In this document: one piece after another, positions 31,477 to 46,000 of the stretch | Numbering within the stretch: position 1 is the first letter of the stretch | Layout of the letters: the number at the start of each line of letters is the position of its first letter | Source: Escallonia rubra | Taxonomy: Eukaryota > Streptophyta > Magnoliopsida > Escalloniales > Escalloniaceae | NCBI GenBank assembly: GCA_033065855.1 | Contig: JAVXUO010000974.1 | Location: 186,001 to 250,000, forward strand | Length of the DNA: 64,000 bases | Direction: 5' to 3' | Notes under the pieces: generated by a model | Database searches by the model: none | Told to the model about the DNA's origin: nothing | Seen by the model: only the letters and a program-made list of their open reading frames with translations | Program-made: the position numbers and the translations under genes

Positions 31477-34400
31477 CTGAAAGAAAATAATAATATCAAG
31501 TTTATCTTGCAGCAATGCAATGCGAGCCTGAAAGAAAATAATAATATCAAGCTACTAACAATAGTTTCTTGGAAAATAAGTTGGGATATCCTAATACGGA
31601 TACCAAAAGCACACATGATAGGAAACAGACACCCTAAAGCTAGAGCATACTCTTACAAAAGAAAGAAAAAGAGAAAACACAAATTTCTAGAGTAAGGACG
31701 AAAGCCTTTAGAAGTTACAATATTATTTAAGTCCACATGTTACTAGGTTTAGTCTTTAGTTTAAGAATTAAGTGGTTACTTATTTTACAAGTCCTTTTAT
31801 TATTAGGAGTAGTCTTCTTTTTGGCAATTTCTAGATTCTTCCTACTAGGAAAGGTCCTCATTAAAGAATTAATCAGCCACCTTAAGCATGTGTATGGTGG
31901 TCTATGGTCGTATGAGGTCGAGGAGCTTCATTCAAGAACTGATCAGCCACCTTTAAGTACATGGGAGCAGAGGAAGGGTAAGTTGAAGGAGCGTTTTCTA
32001 CCCACTATATTTCAACAACACATATATGACAAGTTCTTCCCAGAATGTGCTAACTTTGAATGGAAAGACGACAAGCAACAAAATCTCAATACGCTAACCC
32101 AAGATGCTTACATGAGTAGAATCTGTAACACTAGATGTGGTAAACAGAAGAATCTCCTTCCATCATGTCAAATATGTGGTCGTTGCAGTCATTATGCCTG
32201 TACGTGTCTTAACATTCTTGAGGAAACATTCGACTGATTGTTCGCATCAAATCTCAAGAAGCGGGTCCAAAGCAAGAGATTAGCCTGCTAAGATCTACCC
32301 CAAGAAGTTATTCTCTCCAATGTTGAATCAGAGTATGCAAAGGATTATAAAGGAGGAAGAACAACTTGAATTATTTCGAAGTTTTCCAATTGCAGTTTCA
32401 TGTGCTTTGCCTGTTTGATCCTACAGAGCACATCGAGCCTAGAAAGGAAGCTATTGAGGATGTTACCAATTATGTTGAGGGGGAGTCTTTATCTCATGGA
32501 ATTCACCTCTAATTTGGAAAGATCCAAAGAATGTTTGAAGTATATTCTATCGGCACTGAAACTACTACAGTATTTGAGGATCTGTTCTTTTTGGCCAAAG
32601 CGAAGATCGAAGAGTTGAATCAAGAATCAATTACATGATTTACTCTCCAAGATAACGAAGTATAGCAAGAGATCTTAGGGACACAAGTTAGACATTCAAA
32701 ACTCGAATCAAGGCTCGAACTTGTTTGAGACGAGCTGGGGAGGATTCAAGGAACAGACCCATAAAGCTAGAACATATTCTTGGAAACAAAAGAAAAAGAG
32801 AAAACATAGAAAGGGCAAAAGCTTTCAGTACTTACAAAATTATCTAAAGTCCACTTGTTATTAGGTAGTTACTGCATTTTCTAAGTCCTTTTATTGTTAG
32901 GTAGTTACTACATTTTCTAAGTCCTTTTATTGTTAGGAGCAGTCTTCTTTTTGGTAAGATTCCAGATTCTTCCTTGCAGGAATGGTTTTTTACTTTTCAT
33001 CTATATAAGCAAGCATTGTAAGCAGGAATGAAGGAGAGTCCATGAGTATAATTATGAAGCAGAATTACTTTCTCTTGGCAATTGTGAGACACCATTGAGT
33101 ATTCTTCTAGGCAAGACTCCTAGAAGGCCTTATTGAGACTCTAAGGGCTGGTTTGACACTCTTTTTTTTTGCTCTTTTTTAGGCCCAATTTTTAAATTGG
33201 GCAAAAGAGCAAGAAGTTGGGGTGTTTGGCTTGCATTGCATTTTTAAAATAGGCCCAACTCTTTTTAAAGAGGGTCCGTTTTTAGAAAGAGCTGAAACCT
33301 CTTTCTCTTGCTCTTTTTTTATCCGTTTCACGCGGGCCTGATGGTTTCACGCGGGCCTGAGAAACACTTTAATGAGATCAAGGGTTCAAGCCCAGGCAGC
33401 AACAGCAAAAAATACCAATTGTTTGCTTGTATAAAACCCTAAAAAACTAGGGTTTGTTTCCATCTCTTTAACCTTGATCGACCGGCCGCACCCTTCACCG
33501 TGACTCCGCAGCCCAACGCCACCATCGCCTCCACCGGTCACCGCCAAGATCTTGCAGTGCATCTATCTCGCAGCGTCGCCGCCGCCATCTTCTTTATTTG
33601 CGCCGGGTATTAGCTAAAACACCCGAACTTTCAGCTCCAACAGTGCTCCATCTCGTAGCGCCGCCGTCGCCATCTCCTTATTTGCGCCGGGTATGTCTTC
33701 TTCACCGCCTTCATTTCCAAGATCTAACACAAATGATGTGCATACTTGATTATGTGGCCCTTGCACTGATTGCTTATATAAAGCAAAACTTTCACTGAAA
33801 TTGCTTGATCTTGATGTTGATGGATTTGTTAAGACTTATTAATATGGCTCCTGACTTATTACTTTTCGTCATTTTGTTTTCGTGTTAATTGTACTTACTT
33901 TCAAGTTAATATCAACGCTCAGCTGCCTTCAAAATAGCATGTTAATGAGGATTTTGGAAATGTCTCAAATCCTGTTTGCAAGAACTTGTGTTAGGACACT
34001 TGAATTTATAGTTGGAGTCTCTTGAATCCTTCACGAATTACCAATCACAATTGAGAATTTCAAGACTCTGGCATTTACTGGTATTTATCTTTGCTTTGCT
34101 TCATCAATTTCATTGTGGATATACTCGGAGGGACTGAACCCTTGATCTCAATTTTGCTTCATCAATTTGCTTAAGACAGCTGCCTTAAGCTTCTGTCATT
34201 TGCTTCTGTCATTTGCTGCCTTAAGCTTCTGTCATTTGCTTCATCAATTTTACTGAATTTATATATTGGTCTTCATTATATTAATTTTCATTGTAATGAG
34301 TGGATTGCTGTCTTTCCTCTTTAATTTTCATGTTATTCAATTGAAAGACCAATTGTAGTTTGTTATGGATTTGTTAAGCTATCATTTCAAGATGAGCAAC

Positions 34401-37400
34401 TCCGGTAAGGATGATGACGTTGTGGAAGTTAGTAAAAAGGAGGTTTTAAAGTCGTGGCCTGAAAAGAGTATTTCTCTCTATATTGAACTGTTGGATGAGG
34501 AGGTTAAGAAAAATCAGAGGATAAATAACACATTCACGCAAACTGCTTGGAAATTATTGAGAACTCAATTGACTGCGGCAACTGGTTACCCTTATAATCA
34601 AGATCAACTGAAGAATAAGTATCAGGCCTTGGGAACTGACTATAAGTTGTACACAAAATTGCTTACGACAACCACTGGAATAGGAAGAGATCCTACTACG
34701 GGCAATATTGTTGCTGACGATGAGATGTGGAATAGGCTAATTAAGGTATATATTTTAAGTTGCGATATATACTCCACCATTCTTTATCATCTTTTTTCCA
34801 TATCCCCGTTGTTTAAAGTCCGTAGAACTCATTTGATTTGTTTACTTTTTTTATACATAGGAAAATGGTTGGGCTAAGAAGTATCGGAAAAGAGGTTGTC
34901 CTTACTATTTACAGCTACAAACTATCTTTGGGTCTACGGTGGCAATGGGTTTGAATACTCAATCTTCAGCAAATTTACCTTCTGATAGTGATGAGGACGA
35001 GGTGCAGATAAAGAAGGAAGATGATGATCTCAAGGACAAGGACTTGCCTGTGGATCGAAAGAGGAGTAGATCTTCTACAAAGAGGAGTGGCAGGAAGGAA
35101 AGCTATAGTGCAACGTTGTCAAGCTTCTTAGGTGGTCTTGCTGAGAGTTCGAGAAAGAGGACTGAGCTTTTTGAGAAGAAGTTGATGTCCAGTTCATCTT
35201 GTTTTGAGGGTAAAGGTACCACAGATGGCACAGCTGAAAGTGATGAGTCCAAGAAGAAGCTTAAAGATGCTATTAATTACTTAGGAACTCTTGAAGGCAT
35301 TGATGAGGAGCAGTATGCTAAAGGCTTTGAGAAACTGTGTAGCGATGCAATTTGGAGGGACATGTTTATGGATATTCCAGATATTAGGAAAGTTGCTGTG
35401 GTCCGTCATTTGAAGTGATATTGTGCGGTGCTTACGTATTTTCTATTGGCGTGCTTATTTGAAGTGACATTATTTATTTTCATGTAATGTTATCTTTTAC
35501 ATTATGTACTTGAATTAGTGGGGTTTCCCCTCACTTATGATTGTAATAAATGGTGCTTGATAAGTTATAACAATTGGATTTGTTCTGCCTATGTTGTTAT
35601 GTTGGAACATTAATTTTGCCTAAATTGTTAAACAGGATGGACCCGTATATGGTTGGGATTTATGATGCATATCAATTGGTTGATGAGTTCGATGAGATTG
35701 AGGAAGAGGAGTTGTTTGAAGCGGCAGATGTTATGGGCGCGATAGGATATGCGGACTATAAAGACATGTACAAGAACAAAAGGCCCATGAGAGATTCAGC
35801 ACTTCCAGGACATGCTTATGTGTTAGAGTTAATACATGGTCATGAGGGTAGATGCTTTGATATGTTGAGGATGAGACCGCCAACTTTCTTGACATTTTGT
35901 GAACTTTTGAGGGCTGAAACAGGCATGCGTGATTCTAGATATTTGACTGTCCAAGAACAAGTAGCAATTTTCCTGTATATACTCGCGCATGGCTCAACCA
36001 ACCGCGTCGCTGCGGAGCGGTTCCAACATTCAGGTGAGACCATATCGTATTACTTCAACCATGTCTTGAAGAAAGTGTGCCAGCTTGCACCGCAAATTAT
36101 TTTGCCTCCAAATCAAGCTGAAGTAGCACCAGAAGTTGAAAATAACCCCAAGTATTGGCCTTATTTTAAGGTAAACTTTATTCCCATGAAAATCAAATTG
36201 GCAAATGCTTTGATATCTGTTGATGATATGAATTTGCTTATGTGTTAGAAATGTATTGGAGCAATTGACGGTACTCATATTGATGCATGCATACCGGATG
36301 CCCAGAAAATTCCTTACCGAGGAAAGATGATTGACACAACGACGAATATCTTGTGCGTGTGTTCTTTTGACATGTGCTTCACATATGTTATGGCTGGTTG
36401 GGAAGGAAGTGCACATGATGCCAGAGTGATTTTTGAGACAATTACGAACCCCGTTAACAGGTTTCCAATGCCTGTAGGAGGTACACATTTGCATGCATTG
36501 GTACGAGTTTGATCCTATATTAACTCAATTGTCAAGTAGTAATAATTACATGTGTTACCTAACTTTTCAGATCGTTATTATGTTGTTGACTCTGGTTATA
36601 CGAACGTAACGGGGTACTTGGCACCGTATAGAGGAGAACGATACCATTTACCCGATTTTGAACGACTCGGGCCACCAACAGGTATAGAGGAATTGTTCAA
36701 TTATAGACATTCGTCGCTGCGAAATGTCATTGAAAGGTCCTTCGGAGTCCTAAAAAAACGCTTTGCAATTTTAAAGAAGATGCCACCTCTTCCGATTAAA
36801 ATTCAAAAATACATACCAATTGCATGCTGCACTATCCACAATTTTATTCGACGACAAGATCGAGGTGATCCGGAATTTCTGAATTTTGTAAGGGAAGATA
36901 TGATTGTTGAAGGTGCTCAAATCAGTGAGTCACAGCCTCAAAACCAGGTGCATCTTAGTAACCCTCAACAACAAAAGAGAATGGGGAATGTTAGAGACCG
37001 CATTGCTGAAAAAATTTGGAACGGCAGACATTGATTTGTGGTTGAGATTCGGTTAATACCACTAGAATGAAGCACTGAGGATGTAAAACAATGTAATATA
37101 TTAGTTTAATTATGTTTAATTATGTGTAAAAATATGTAAAAGTTATTGTAATGTAATTGTTTAATTATGTTTAATTATTTGTAAGACATTGTAACATATT
37201 TGTAGAATTATGTTTAATTATATGTAAGGCATTGTAATATATTTGTTTAATTATGTTTCATTATGTGGAAATTTATATGAAAAAAAAAGTTGTCTTGTCA
37301 AACGCTCTTAGTTTTTTTTTTTTAAAAAAATAAACTCTGTCAAACGCCCACCAATTTTTTAAACTGGCAGAAAAAAAAACCAAACCTCTTTCCAGTTTTC

Positions 37401-40400
37401 TAAAAAAAAAAACTGAAAACTGAAAATTTTGTCAAACAGAGCCTAAGGTTCTACCATCTTTTCTTATGCTCTATTCATTGTTTGCTTAATATTAAAACAC
37501 TATTGACGAGTGCCGTTCACAGCACCCTAAACAACCCCATAAGATACGTTATTTTTATCCTCAAGCCCTAGACCACCATACCAGCTTGTAGGACAGCATT
37601 ATATATTGTTATCGAGGCCCATCCTACATCATAAAACCCCCGCCGATGAAGGAGCGTTAGCACCTTCCTTCTAAAAAATCTTGAGCGGTAGGAACATAAC
37701 CATAGAAAAGGCTAGGGCAATGTTTGTTTAAACACTTTCTCTCTCCCTCCTCCCAGCCCCCCACAAAAAAAAAAAAAAAATAGAAAAGAAGTTAAAAAGA
37801 TATCTTATTTTATCCTTCAGCTCTAGACCACCATACCAGCTTGTAGGACAGCCTTAAATATCTTTATCAAGGTCCGTCCTACATCAACATACCCTCGGCA
37901 AAGAAGGAGCATCAGCACCTTCCTTCTTAAAAATCTTAAGGGGTAATGAATCTAATTATATATATGAAAGCCGAACCTGAGAGAAAGTGGCCACATCACA
38001 GCCTATGTGGACGTTCTCTGCTCTCGCCACGTGGACCTCAACTAATTTTGTTCAATAATAACTCTTTTTTCCTTTCACTTTTCCATACAAATTTAAATTT
38101 TGAATGCCTCGCAATATAATAATTCTCTCCAAGCCTCTAAACGTTTTGAAATTTACTCATATTTCAAGATTGTCTCCTTAAATTTTCAAATAGATGAACT
38201 TTAATGTGGTTTATAATAGTACTCCTCATTAAGTACTTTTATATTTTTCAAAATTCTATCAGTTTGACTATATCCTATCGTTTTTCCTTTTCAAAACTTA
38301 TTTAATACGCAGACAAGTTATTGATCTCATTAACCAATAGCTATTTTCTAGGCACTATAATATCCTCCCTAACCGATCTAATTTAGCCATTTCAATTGTG
38401 AAAAATTTCCTTAAATCTCTCTCTCATCATTTAATATACCAGTTATCACCTAAAAGGCTAAAATGAAACTGCCCTATAATCTCTCCCTGCCTCACCAAAA
38501 TTTTGGACGAAATTTCTTAATTTAAGCCTTTGTTTGACTCTCATTTTCAATCTTCCAAATTTAAGCTCACACATTTCCTATGCTAATCGCTACTAATATA
38601 TTTGACGGAAAAAGAATATCAATTTGCTCACTTATCTCCTATGGAGCACCGGTGCGGCACTTAGGGTGAAGCACCGGCACAGCATACGCGTCGGGTGCGG
38701 CATCGGTGCTTGTCAGGTGCATGTCCAACATTTTTTATTTATTTTTTTAATGTCTTAAACACCGGGTGCAGCTCGGGTGCGTATTGGATCTGTGAAAACA
38801 CTATTGTCGCACAGATCTGTGACCACTGGCAAGGAATTCGAGAGGAGAGAGGGGACTGGAGAGAAGAAATAGAAGCAGAAGGAGGAGGAGGAGGACTTAC
38901 CGGTGACGGCGTGCGGCGTGCCGCTACTTCCAGAGAAGAAGAAGAACAAGGAGAGTCGATGTTATCTATGTAGGCTGGAATGACTTGACTTTTTGATAGC
39001 TAGCATCCAATTTAAGTACACTACAGTTAAGTTATTACATAAATCAACCCCAGTACTTCGAAGAAATAAAAATGATACCACATAAAACTTTATTCTGTTC
39101 AGCTATACAATTTTAATATTTATAAAACAGCCCATTAAACTTAAGAAAATCTCACTAATTTGGTTGAAAAGATTCAAAATTTTGTGAAAGAACCCATTAA
39201 ACTTAAAAACACACTACTTTGGTAGGAATATTAATATCTTTTTACATATATCAAACACATATATTATAATTATTAAGATTCAAATTGCTTAGAAATTCAA
39301 TACTAAGTGAACATAATTAAAAAAATATTTACAAAATTTGCCGTATCCCCGCCGCACCCGTATCCTAAAATTTTCAAAAATGTTGTATCCGCGTATCTGC
39401 ACCCGTGTCATATCCACACCCATGTTCGTACTTCATAGCTTATCTCTATTTCTAAATTTCCTTTCAGCATGTGTTCCTCATAAATATCTTCTGGTAATCT
39501 TCTAGAAGTCTCACAGTCACAGCTAAGCCTAGCTATTTCTACTTAGAAACATGACAGTCTCTTCTCACACCTAAACCCTAGCTTTTTCTTTTTAACACCT
39601 AAACATTGCACCTCTGCTCTTTTTTTCATGAAACAGGTTCATTTTTTTCTTTTTCTTCAATGATAGTTTTAACGACCCAGTCCACGGCTCCACCATAAAA
39701 CAATGTCTCCCTCAAAAGGGATAGCCAAGTAGGTACTTATGAGTTCATGGGCAAGGTCTCATAAGGCCAATCACAAATCATCACACATCCAATGTGGGTT
39801 ATGACCACCCCCCCCCCCCCCCCCCTCTTATGCCTTAGCGTCCTCGCTAAGGCTCAATCATACAGAGTCCAGAATCTTCCTCTCTAGCCGATGTTGGATA
39901 CACCCGGCTCACCCTTTGCTGCCCCAACCGTCCTCTTGATGTGGGATATACTTCGGCTTGCCTTCGTTTCCCCAACTATCGGCAACCCAACTAGATAGCC
40001 CAGCCCGAGCTTTCGAGAGTCGGCTCTGATACCATCTATAGCGACCCAATCCACGGCCCCACCACAGGGCGATGTCTCCCTCAAAAGGGCTAGCCAAGTA
40101 GGTACTTCTGAGTTCATGGGCAGGGTCTTATAAGGCCTATCACAAATCATCCCACATCCAATATGGGATACGTATTGCTAAATGATTCGCTCATGTCTTT
40201 GTCCAATTTTTATGATATTCGTTCTATGTGATCTGTAATTTTTCATTCGTTTTAATATTTCATGGTTATGTATATTGCATCCCCATAATTTAGACTTAGG
40301 TATGTCTTCGAAGGCTCACTAATCACAAAGAAAAATTTGAAATTCCTAGAAAACCTACCCAAAAATAGGTAACAACTCATCATGTATCAAAGCTTTTGGT

Positions 40401-42982
40401 CAATACTAATATACTATCAATTTTCTAATAGGTCATTTTTTTCAGGATACATTCAAAGTAATGTATATAAGAAGATCCATCTTCGAGATACCCTTTGCTG
40501 TCTTGGCATCAAAATAAATTGTGTAAGAAAATTTTCATTCACTGTACTATATATGTCCTTACACCTCTGAAGCACGGACACCTCTCCTAGGTGGAGGTTT
40601 GGTGTCCTAAACGGACGGACACCCCGACACCCTCCGGACACCGCCCGACACGTGTCGGACACCGCCAATCGGTGTCGGAATTTTTTTATTTTTTTTTTAA
40701 TTTTCCGACACCGTGTCGGACACTTCGTCGAGGAGTGTCGGACACGGCGTGGAGAAGTGTCGGACAGTTTTTGGGGGTCGTCTTCTTCTTTCTCACCTCA
40801 CGAGTGCTCTAATCTGTCGGCCGTCTTCTTCTATCGTCGCCGGTGTTGCCGATCTGTCGCCGATGTTGCCGGAGCCAACAGATCTGAAGGTCGCCGGCTA
40901 CCGAAGTCAACAGATCTGTCCACTGTCGTCGTCGCCGGCTACCGAAGTCGACAGATCTGTCCACTGTCGTCGTCGCCGTCGTCGCCGGCTACCGAAGTCG
41001 ACAGATTTGTCCACTGTCGTCGTCGCCGGATGTCCTCCACTGCCGTCGGCCCGTCGCTGACCCACAGGTCTGCATCTTCCATCTTTCCCTTTGTTTTTTC
41101 CTTTTCTCTTCATCTTTCTGTCGGGACAGTACCGAAAGACCCCCCCCCCTCCCTCTTTTACTTAGTTTTTTTATTTAGTTACCAAATAAATGTTTTAAGT
41201 CTGGGACACTACCGAAAAACCCCCCCTCCCTCTTTTACTTAGTTTTTTTGTTTAGTTACCAAATAAATGTTTTAAATATGACTTGTATTTATTTGAATTC
41301 CTTATTTTAGTAGTATTTCATTATTGTTTATTATTTTAGGTTGTGAAATATATTTGGTATTTATTTTATATATATATATAATAAAAATATATTAAAAAAT
41401 AGCGGTGTCCTGCGGTGTCCAAAATCTAATTTTTTGAAAATTGCGGTGTCCGGTGTCCCCGTCGGTGTCGGACACCGACACCGTGTCCGTGTCCGTGCTA
41501 CCTAGCCTTACACACATCTGATGATTGCACATGCAGTTGCATCAAACAAAAAGGTAGTAGGTTTCTGCTCATGTGTTTGAGTGGTTTCGATTTTGTTAAC
41601 GTAAGTTCGTAGTGATTTGCTCTTTTATCAGTGATGCAGCCATGTTTCCTCTTTGGTTTGCATTTCGAAATTGTTGAGGTTTTAGAATGTTAGTTTCATA
41701 TGGAAGTGGATCTTCTCTTGTAACCACGTGAAATTGCAGATGCACACGTATTAATGATTGTCTTGTTGTTTAGTTTGATCTTATTAATACATTTTTCTAC
41801 TCCTGTCATTTGTTTCCTTGATGATTTTGTAGATTTTTATCCTGTTTCTTCTTTAACCTTGATTCATAACTGGTTTCTAGCTTTTTTTTTCCTATTTATC
41901 TTGCTATTGCAGGTAAAAGTCTAACATCCTCGATCTCCTTTAATGTCCAAATTATCTTATAACTTTTACAACGTGAGGACTACATTGGTTTATAGCAACC
42001 ATTGGGTAGTTTGGTTATAATTTTCTCTACTTACAAAGATATGTTTTTTAGTTCTAATTTTCTGACCATTATCATAATATTTTAGTGCTGCAAGGTTATC
42101 AATACATTGAAAATAAACTACTAACTAATAGGAAAAAAGTAAAGTAAAACAAAAAAGAAAATCAGAACAAATCCCCAGAAAGGAGTTGAAAATACAGATC
42201 TGGAGAAACTCTAGAGTATATCAAAGTTTGCAGCCACTCCTGGAAATTGTGGGCTTAGGTTTCCAATCCATGGGGTTCCACTAGATGATACAAGCTGAAA
42301 CAAGTTGACAGCGTACTCTGATGACAATTCAAGTCAAGTCCATTAAAAAGACAGCAATTTGTTACTTGATGAAAGATTAGCAGCAACTGAGGTTGAGTGT
42401 TGGACAAGTTTGCAAGCAAAGCACCATATTTTGAATTTGTTGATTGCCAAATACTTAAGCAAATCGACAGAGCTTGCATTGCCATGTGATGAAGGACAAA
42501 AGTTCCTTTCTATACCTGTGTTTTAGGGTAATAGTTGGTATTTATCTTTATCTGAAAGTTGCCTAATTCATAATAGCTGGACAGGAACGAAACCTTCAAC
42601 CTGTAACCTGAATTCTAACCTTAGTTGCACGAAGCGGGGCGGGGCGGGGCGGGGCGGGGGTGGGAGGGGGAACGGGGTGGGGAAGCTTAAGCACCTGGAA
42701 GAATCTCAGATTCGGAGCGGCTTGAATAAATAAATGTGTAAAGCGTATTACCATCTGTTTAATCTATCTTACACTTAATTATGGTGCACACACTTTTTAC
42801 CTTCAAAATACCATAAGCGACAGTGAATTGTTACTTTGTACTCATCACACCAAGTGGCTACCGGCTACTTGCCTTTGAAAATAACATAAGTAGAAGTAAT
42901 TCTGCTGCTACTGTTCACTTCTCTAGACATTTCGAGGTGGCGTATCTCCATCTAACAGGGTTAGACATGGGCCAATAATGTA

Positions 42983-43014
<32 letters not shown>

Positions 43015-46000
43015 CACTGATTAATGAGCTCTATTCTCTCGCTGAGGATAGTCAACAATGTACAAGGAGGCTTTAAGGACTTGAAGAAAGACGGAAACAA
43101 GGAATTAAGTAAAAAAAGGGCTAGATTTTTTGGGGTACTTTCTCACTTTTTGCATGCATCTCTGTCCAGCTTACGGGATCGAGTTCCCATGTTAGCTTGG
43201 GAAGCGATCCCATGTAGCTCCTAACTAGGGATCGCGAAAGAGAGTTCCGAGAAAGAAGCGTCACCATATGAGGAGTTTCCTGCTGCTAAGATTCAGACCG
43301 TAAACCTTCCTTTGCCTAGAAGCTCTACAGAAATCTTGTGAAGACCTTCTGGGATCCTAATCCTGATATCCAAGCAACTTTCAGAATCCCATCCAACATT
43401 AAGAACCTTCATGTGATCTTCTGTAGCCACCGTAGTTATCACGTAAATACATGACGATGGCTACAAGGGCCCCACAACGATCAAGACTTCTTTCTGTCCA
43501 TTGATTTCTGATTTTCTTTCTTCTGAAGTGGAGGATTTCTTTGTTTAGCTTAATTAGTATACTGACATTGTTGGATCAAAGATTAGGATCCACATAAAAG
43601 AAATGCTAAAAGCGGGCAGGTAATATTTGGCGGTTGTTATTTGGTAAGAAAAGGTTTGAATTTTCAACAGTTTGGAGTTACTAAGATATGCCACCCATCC
43701 CTCCTCTGTTTCTAGCTCTTCCTCCTTTTCTCATTCTTCTTTCTAGTTCACTTTCTATGTTTTTCCTGTTCACTTATTTCTAGAATGTTACTCCGGATTC
43801 CTTCTCTTTTGCTGACAGTGACAGAAACCCTCTTTCTGCCATAGTTCTGTAACTTACTGCCTAAAGTAACTAATTTTCTGTAAAAGGTGTCAAGTCAATA
43901 AACTTCATCTTGTACAATGTTGACAGTGGACTAAACTGTCAAATTAACCTCCTAATAATGTTACAACAGGTGTCGATATATGAGGATCGTCTGCAATTTG
44001 AGAGACCTAGGTACCTTAAATAATGGTAAAATGCAAGGACTTTAGAGATAAGAAAACAAATAATACCTTGAATGATTTTGAACGACGAATGAAAGGATCT
44101 AATTCTAAAGCCAACATATAGGCCTTCCCGGCTAAATCAAATTGCTCCATAGCCATCAAAGCATCCCCTTCGCAGACATAAGCCTGTGCAAGTTGAGATT
44201 GGTGCTCAGAAGGTGGATCATACTATACAATTAGGGGTTGATATTTTTCCACACACCGTAAATCATACGACATAAAGAGAAAAAGAAAACAACTCCGTAG
44301 CAATTAAGCAGAGAATGTGATAAATTACAACTCAGTAGATGCAAATGAAAGAAATTGAAACATGAATAGCAGTATAGCACCCAGTACCTCACAACTCAGT
44401 TTGAGTATAACGAAAGCCAGTTCTAGAATATAATGGCAGGGCACCATACCCAGCACACCCCTCCATACACCCTCAGTTTATGAGGACAAGACTAAGTATG
44501 ACCTATTGACTTTAGTTGAACTTACCGGCATGAGCCTAAAGTTTAAAGTGGATCTGCAGACCAACACCAATTACAGGATACATCTGTACATATATACCAA
44601 AACCATGTGAATGCATGACATGTGTCCATATATACAAAACCATGTGAACGCATTTCAGAGATACTAGTTCGCATCAATAGATGAAATCATCTAAGATTCA
44701 TACATATGAATATATGCCTTTTGCCACAAACTCCAAGGATATAGATTTGTATTTTGTATGCATAGATGTTGCGAAAATTGTAACAACGTGAAGATTTCAC
44801 GGTTAAAAAGATATGAAATACTCCCTCCGTCGCAAACAAATTGCTCCATTTTGACTGGGCACGCATTTAAGGATATAAGTCATATGGTGTGTGTTTCCCA
44901 TTCTACCCCCAGAGAGGGAGAGAGAGAGGGAGAGAGGGGGAGGAGGGGGAAGGAAGAGGGCCAGGAGAGAGTAAATGGGTTGGTGTGGAGGTTTAAATGT
45001 GGAGAAAGAATAGAATAAAAAAGTGCAAAAAGGGTAAACATGAAAAATCATCTATATAATCTTTCTTAATTTAGAAAGTGCACAACTTTTATGGAACAGC
45101 CAAAAATGGAAATATGATCAATTTTTTTTGGGATGGAGGTAGTAACATACATCAGGGGTTAGTCTAGACATAAAAACGCTCGGAGTGGTTCTATAAAAAC
45201 ATGGTTGAATAACAATGAAGGTGGTACCAGCTTTCACCCACATTAATTAGCTTAGCTGGAGTCAAGATCATCAAAAAACAGTGACTGTTAGCCAAAAAAA
45301 CTTTCGCTGGCTTTATTGGGGAGATTCTCAACTGACAAATATAAAACAATGTATCTCACCTCAGGGTAATTAGGAGCAACTATCAAAGCCTCTTTCACAT
45401 CCTCAAGAGCCCCGGAGGTGTTCCCCATTGCCAATCTTGCAGTAGACCTAAATAAAACAAATGTTCCAGTAACTGCTATTCAATTCTTTTTCATGACAAA
45501 CGACTGCTACGCAACATAGAGATATCAGTTCTCTCATCACGTAAAGTTTCTCTAAAAATTGAGCTAGTCACAAGGTGTGCCTAGCACAAATCCATATTTC
45601 ACAATCGTACGCAATGTTGAAGCAAAAGAAATTACAACGGCAGGCTTCTCAAATCTCTCGAGGATAAAAAAGGGCTAAAAAGGAAAAACATACGACAAAG
45701 ACATCATGCAGTAACTAAAAGGTGCATCCATCTCGCAGACTAGCACTCTTGGGGATATGATTAGGGAAGTAACAAATTAGGCTGTTTATAATTTAGTTCG
45801 AACTTTCACCGATGCTACGAATTAATAGAGGCTCTAGGCTACACACCTGTTCTTGTACGTGATATGCATTCCTCCGTATGGTTTGAGATCTATTGCCTGC
45901 ACCAGTATGAAAAATGATATCGCCAATGCCCTTTATAATAACCGTTATTACAAGTCTAGATACAACTACTCCACAAAAATTGCGTAAACTCACCAATCGT

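Larger units (their letters stand above)
33145..37443 (+). mobile_element. Apparently intact autonomous PIF/Harbinger transposon (4.3 kb)
   Basis: The left end is GGGCTGGTTTGACACTC and the reverse complement of the right end is GGCTCTGTTTGACAAAA. The 3-bp duplication TAA is at 33142-33144 and 37444-37446. The element carries both proteins needed in this superfamily, a Myb/SANT-like protein (34365-35418) and a DDE nuclease (35637-37034), in the same orientation, with clean introns and no stop or frameshift. The region 33145-34364 is the 5' leader, GC-rich near 33470-33700; 37035-37443 is 3' UTR and AT-rich terminal sequence. It inserted into an old gypsy LTR within intron 4 of the TPR gene, antisense to that gene. 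Confidence 0.9.
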
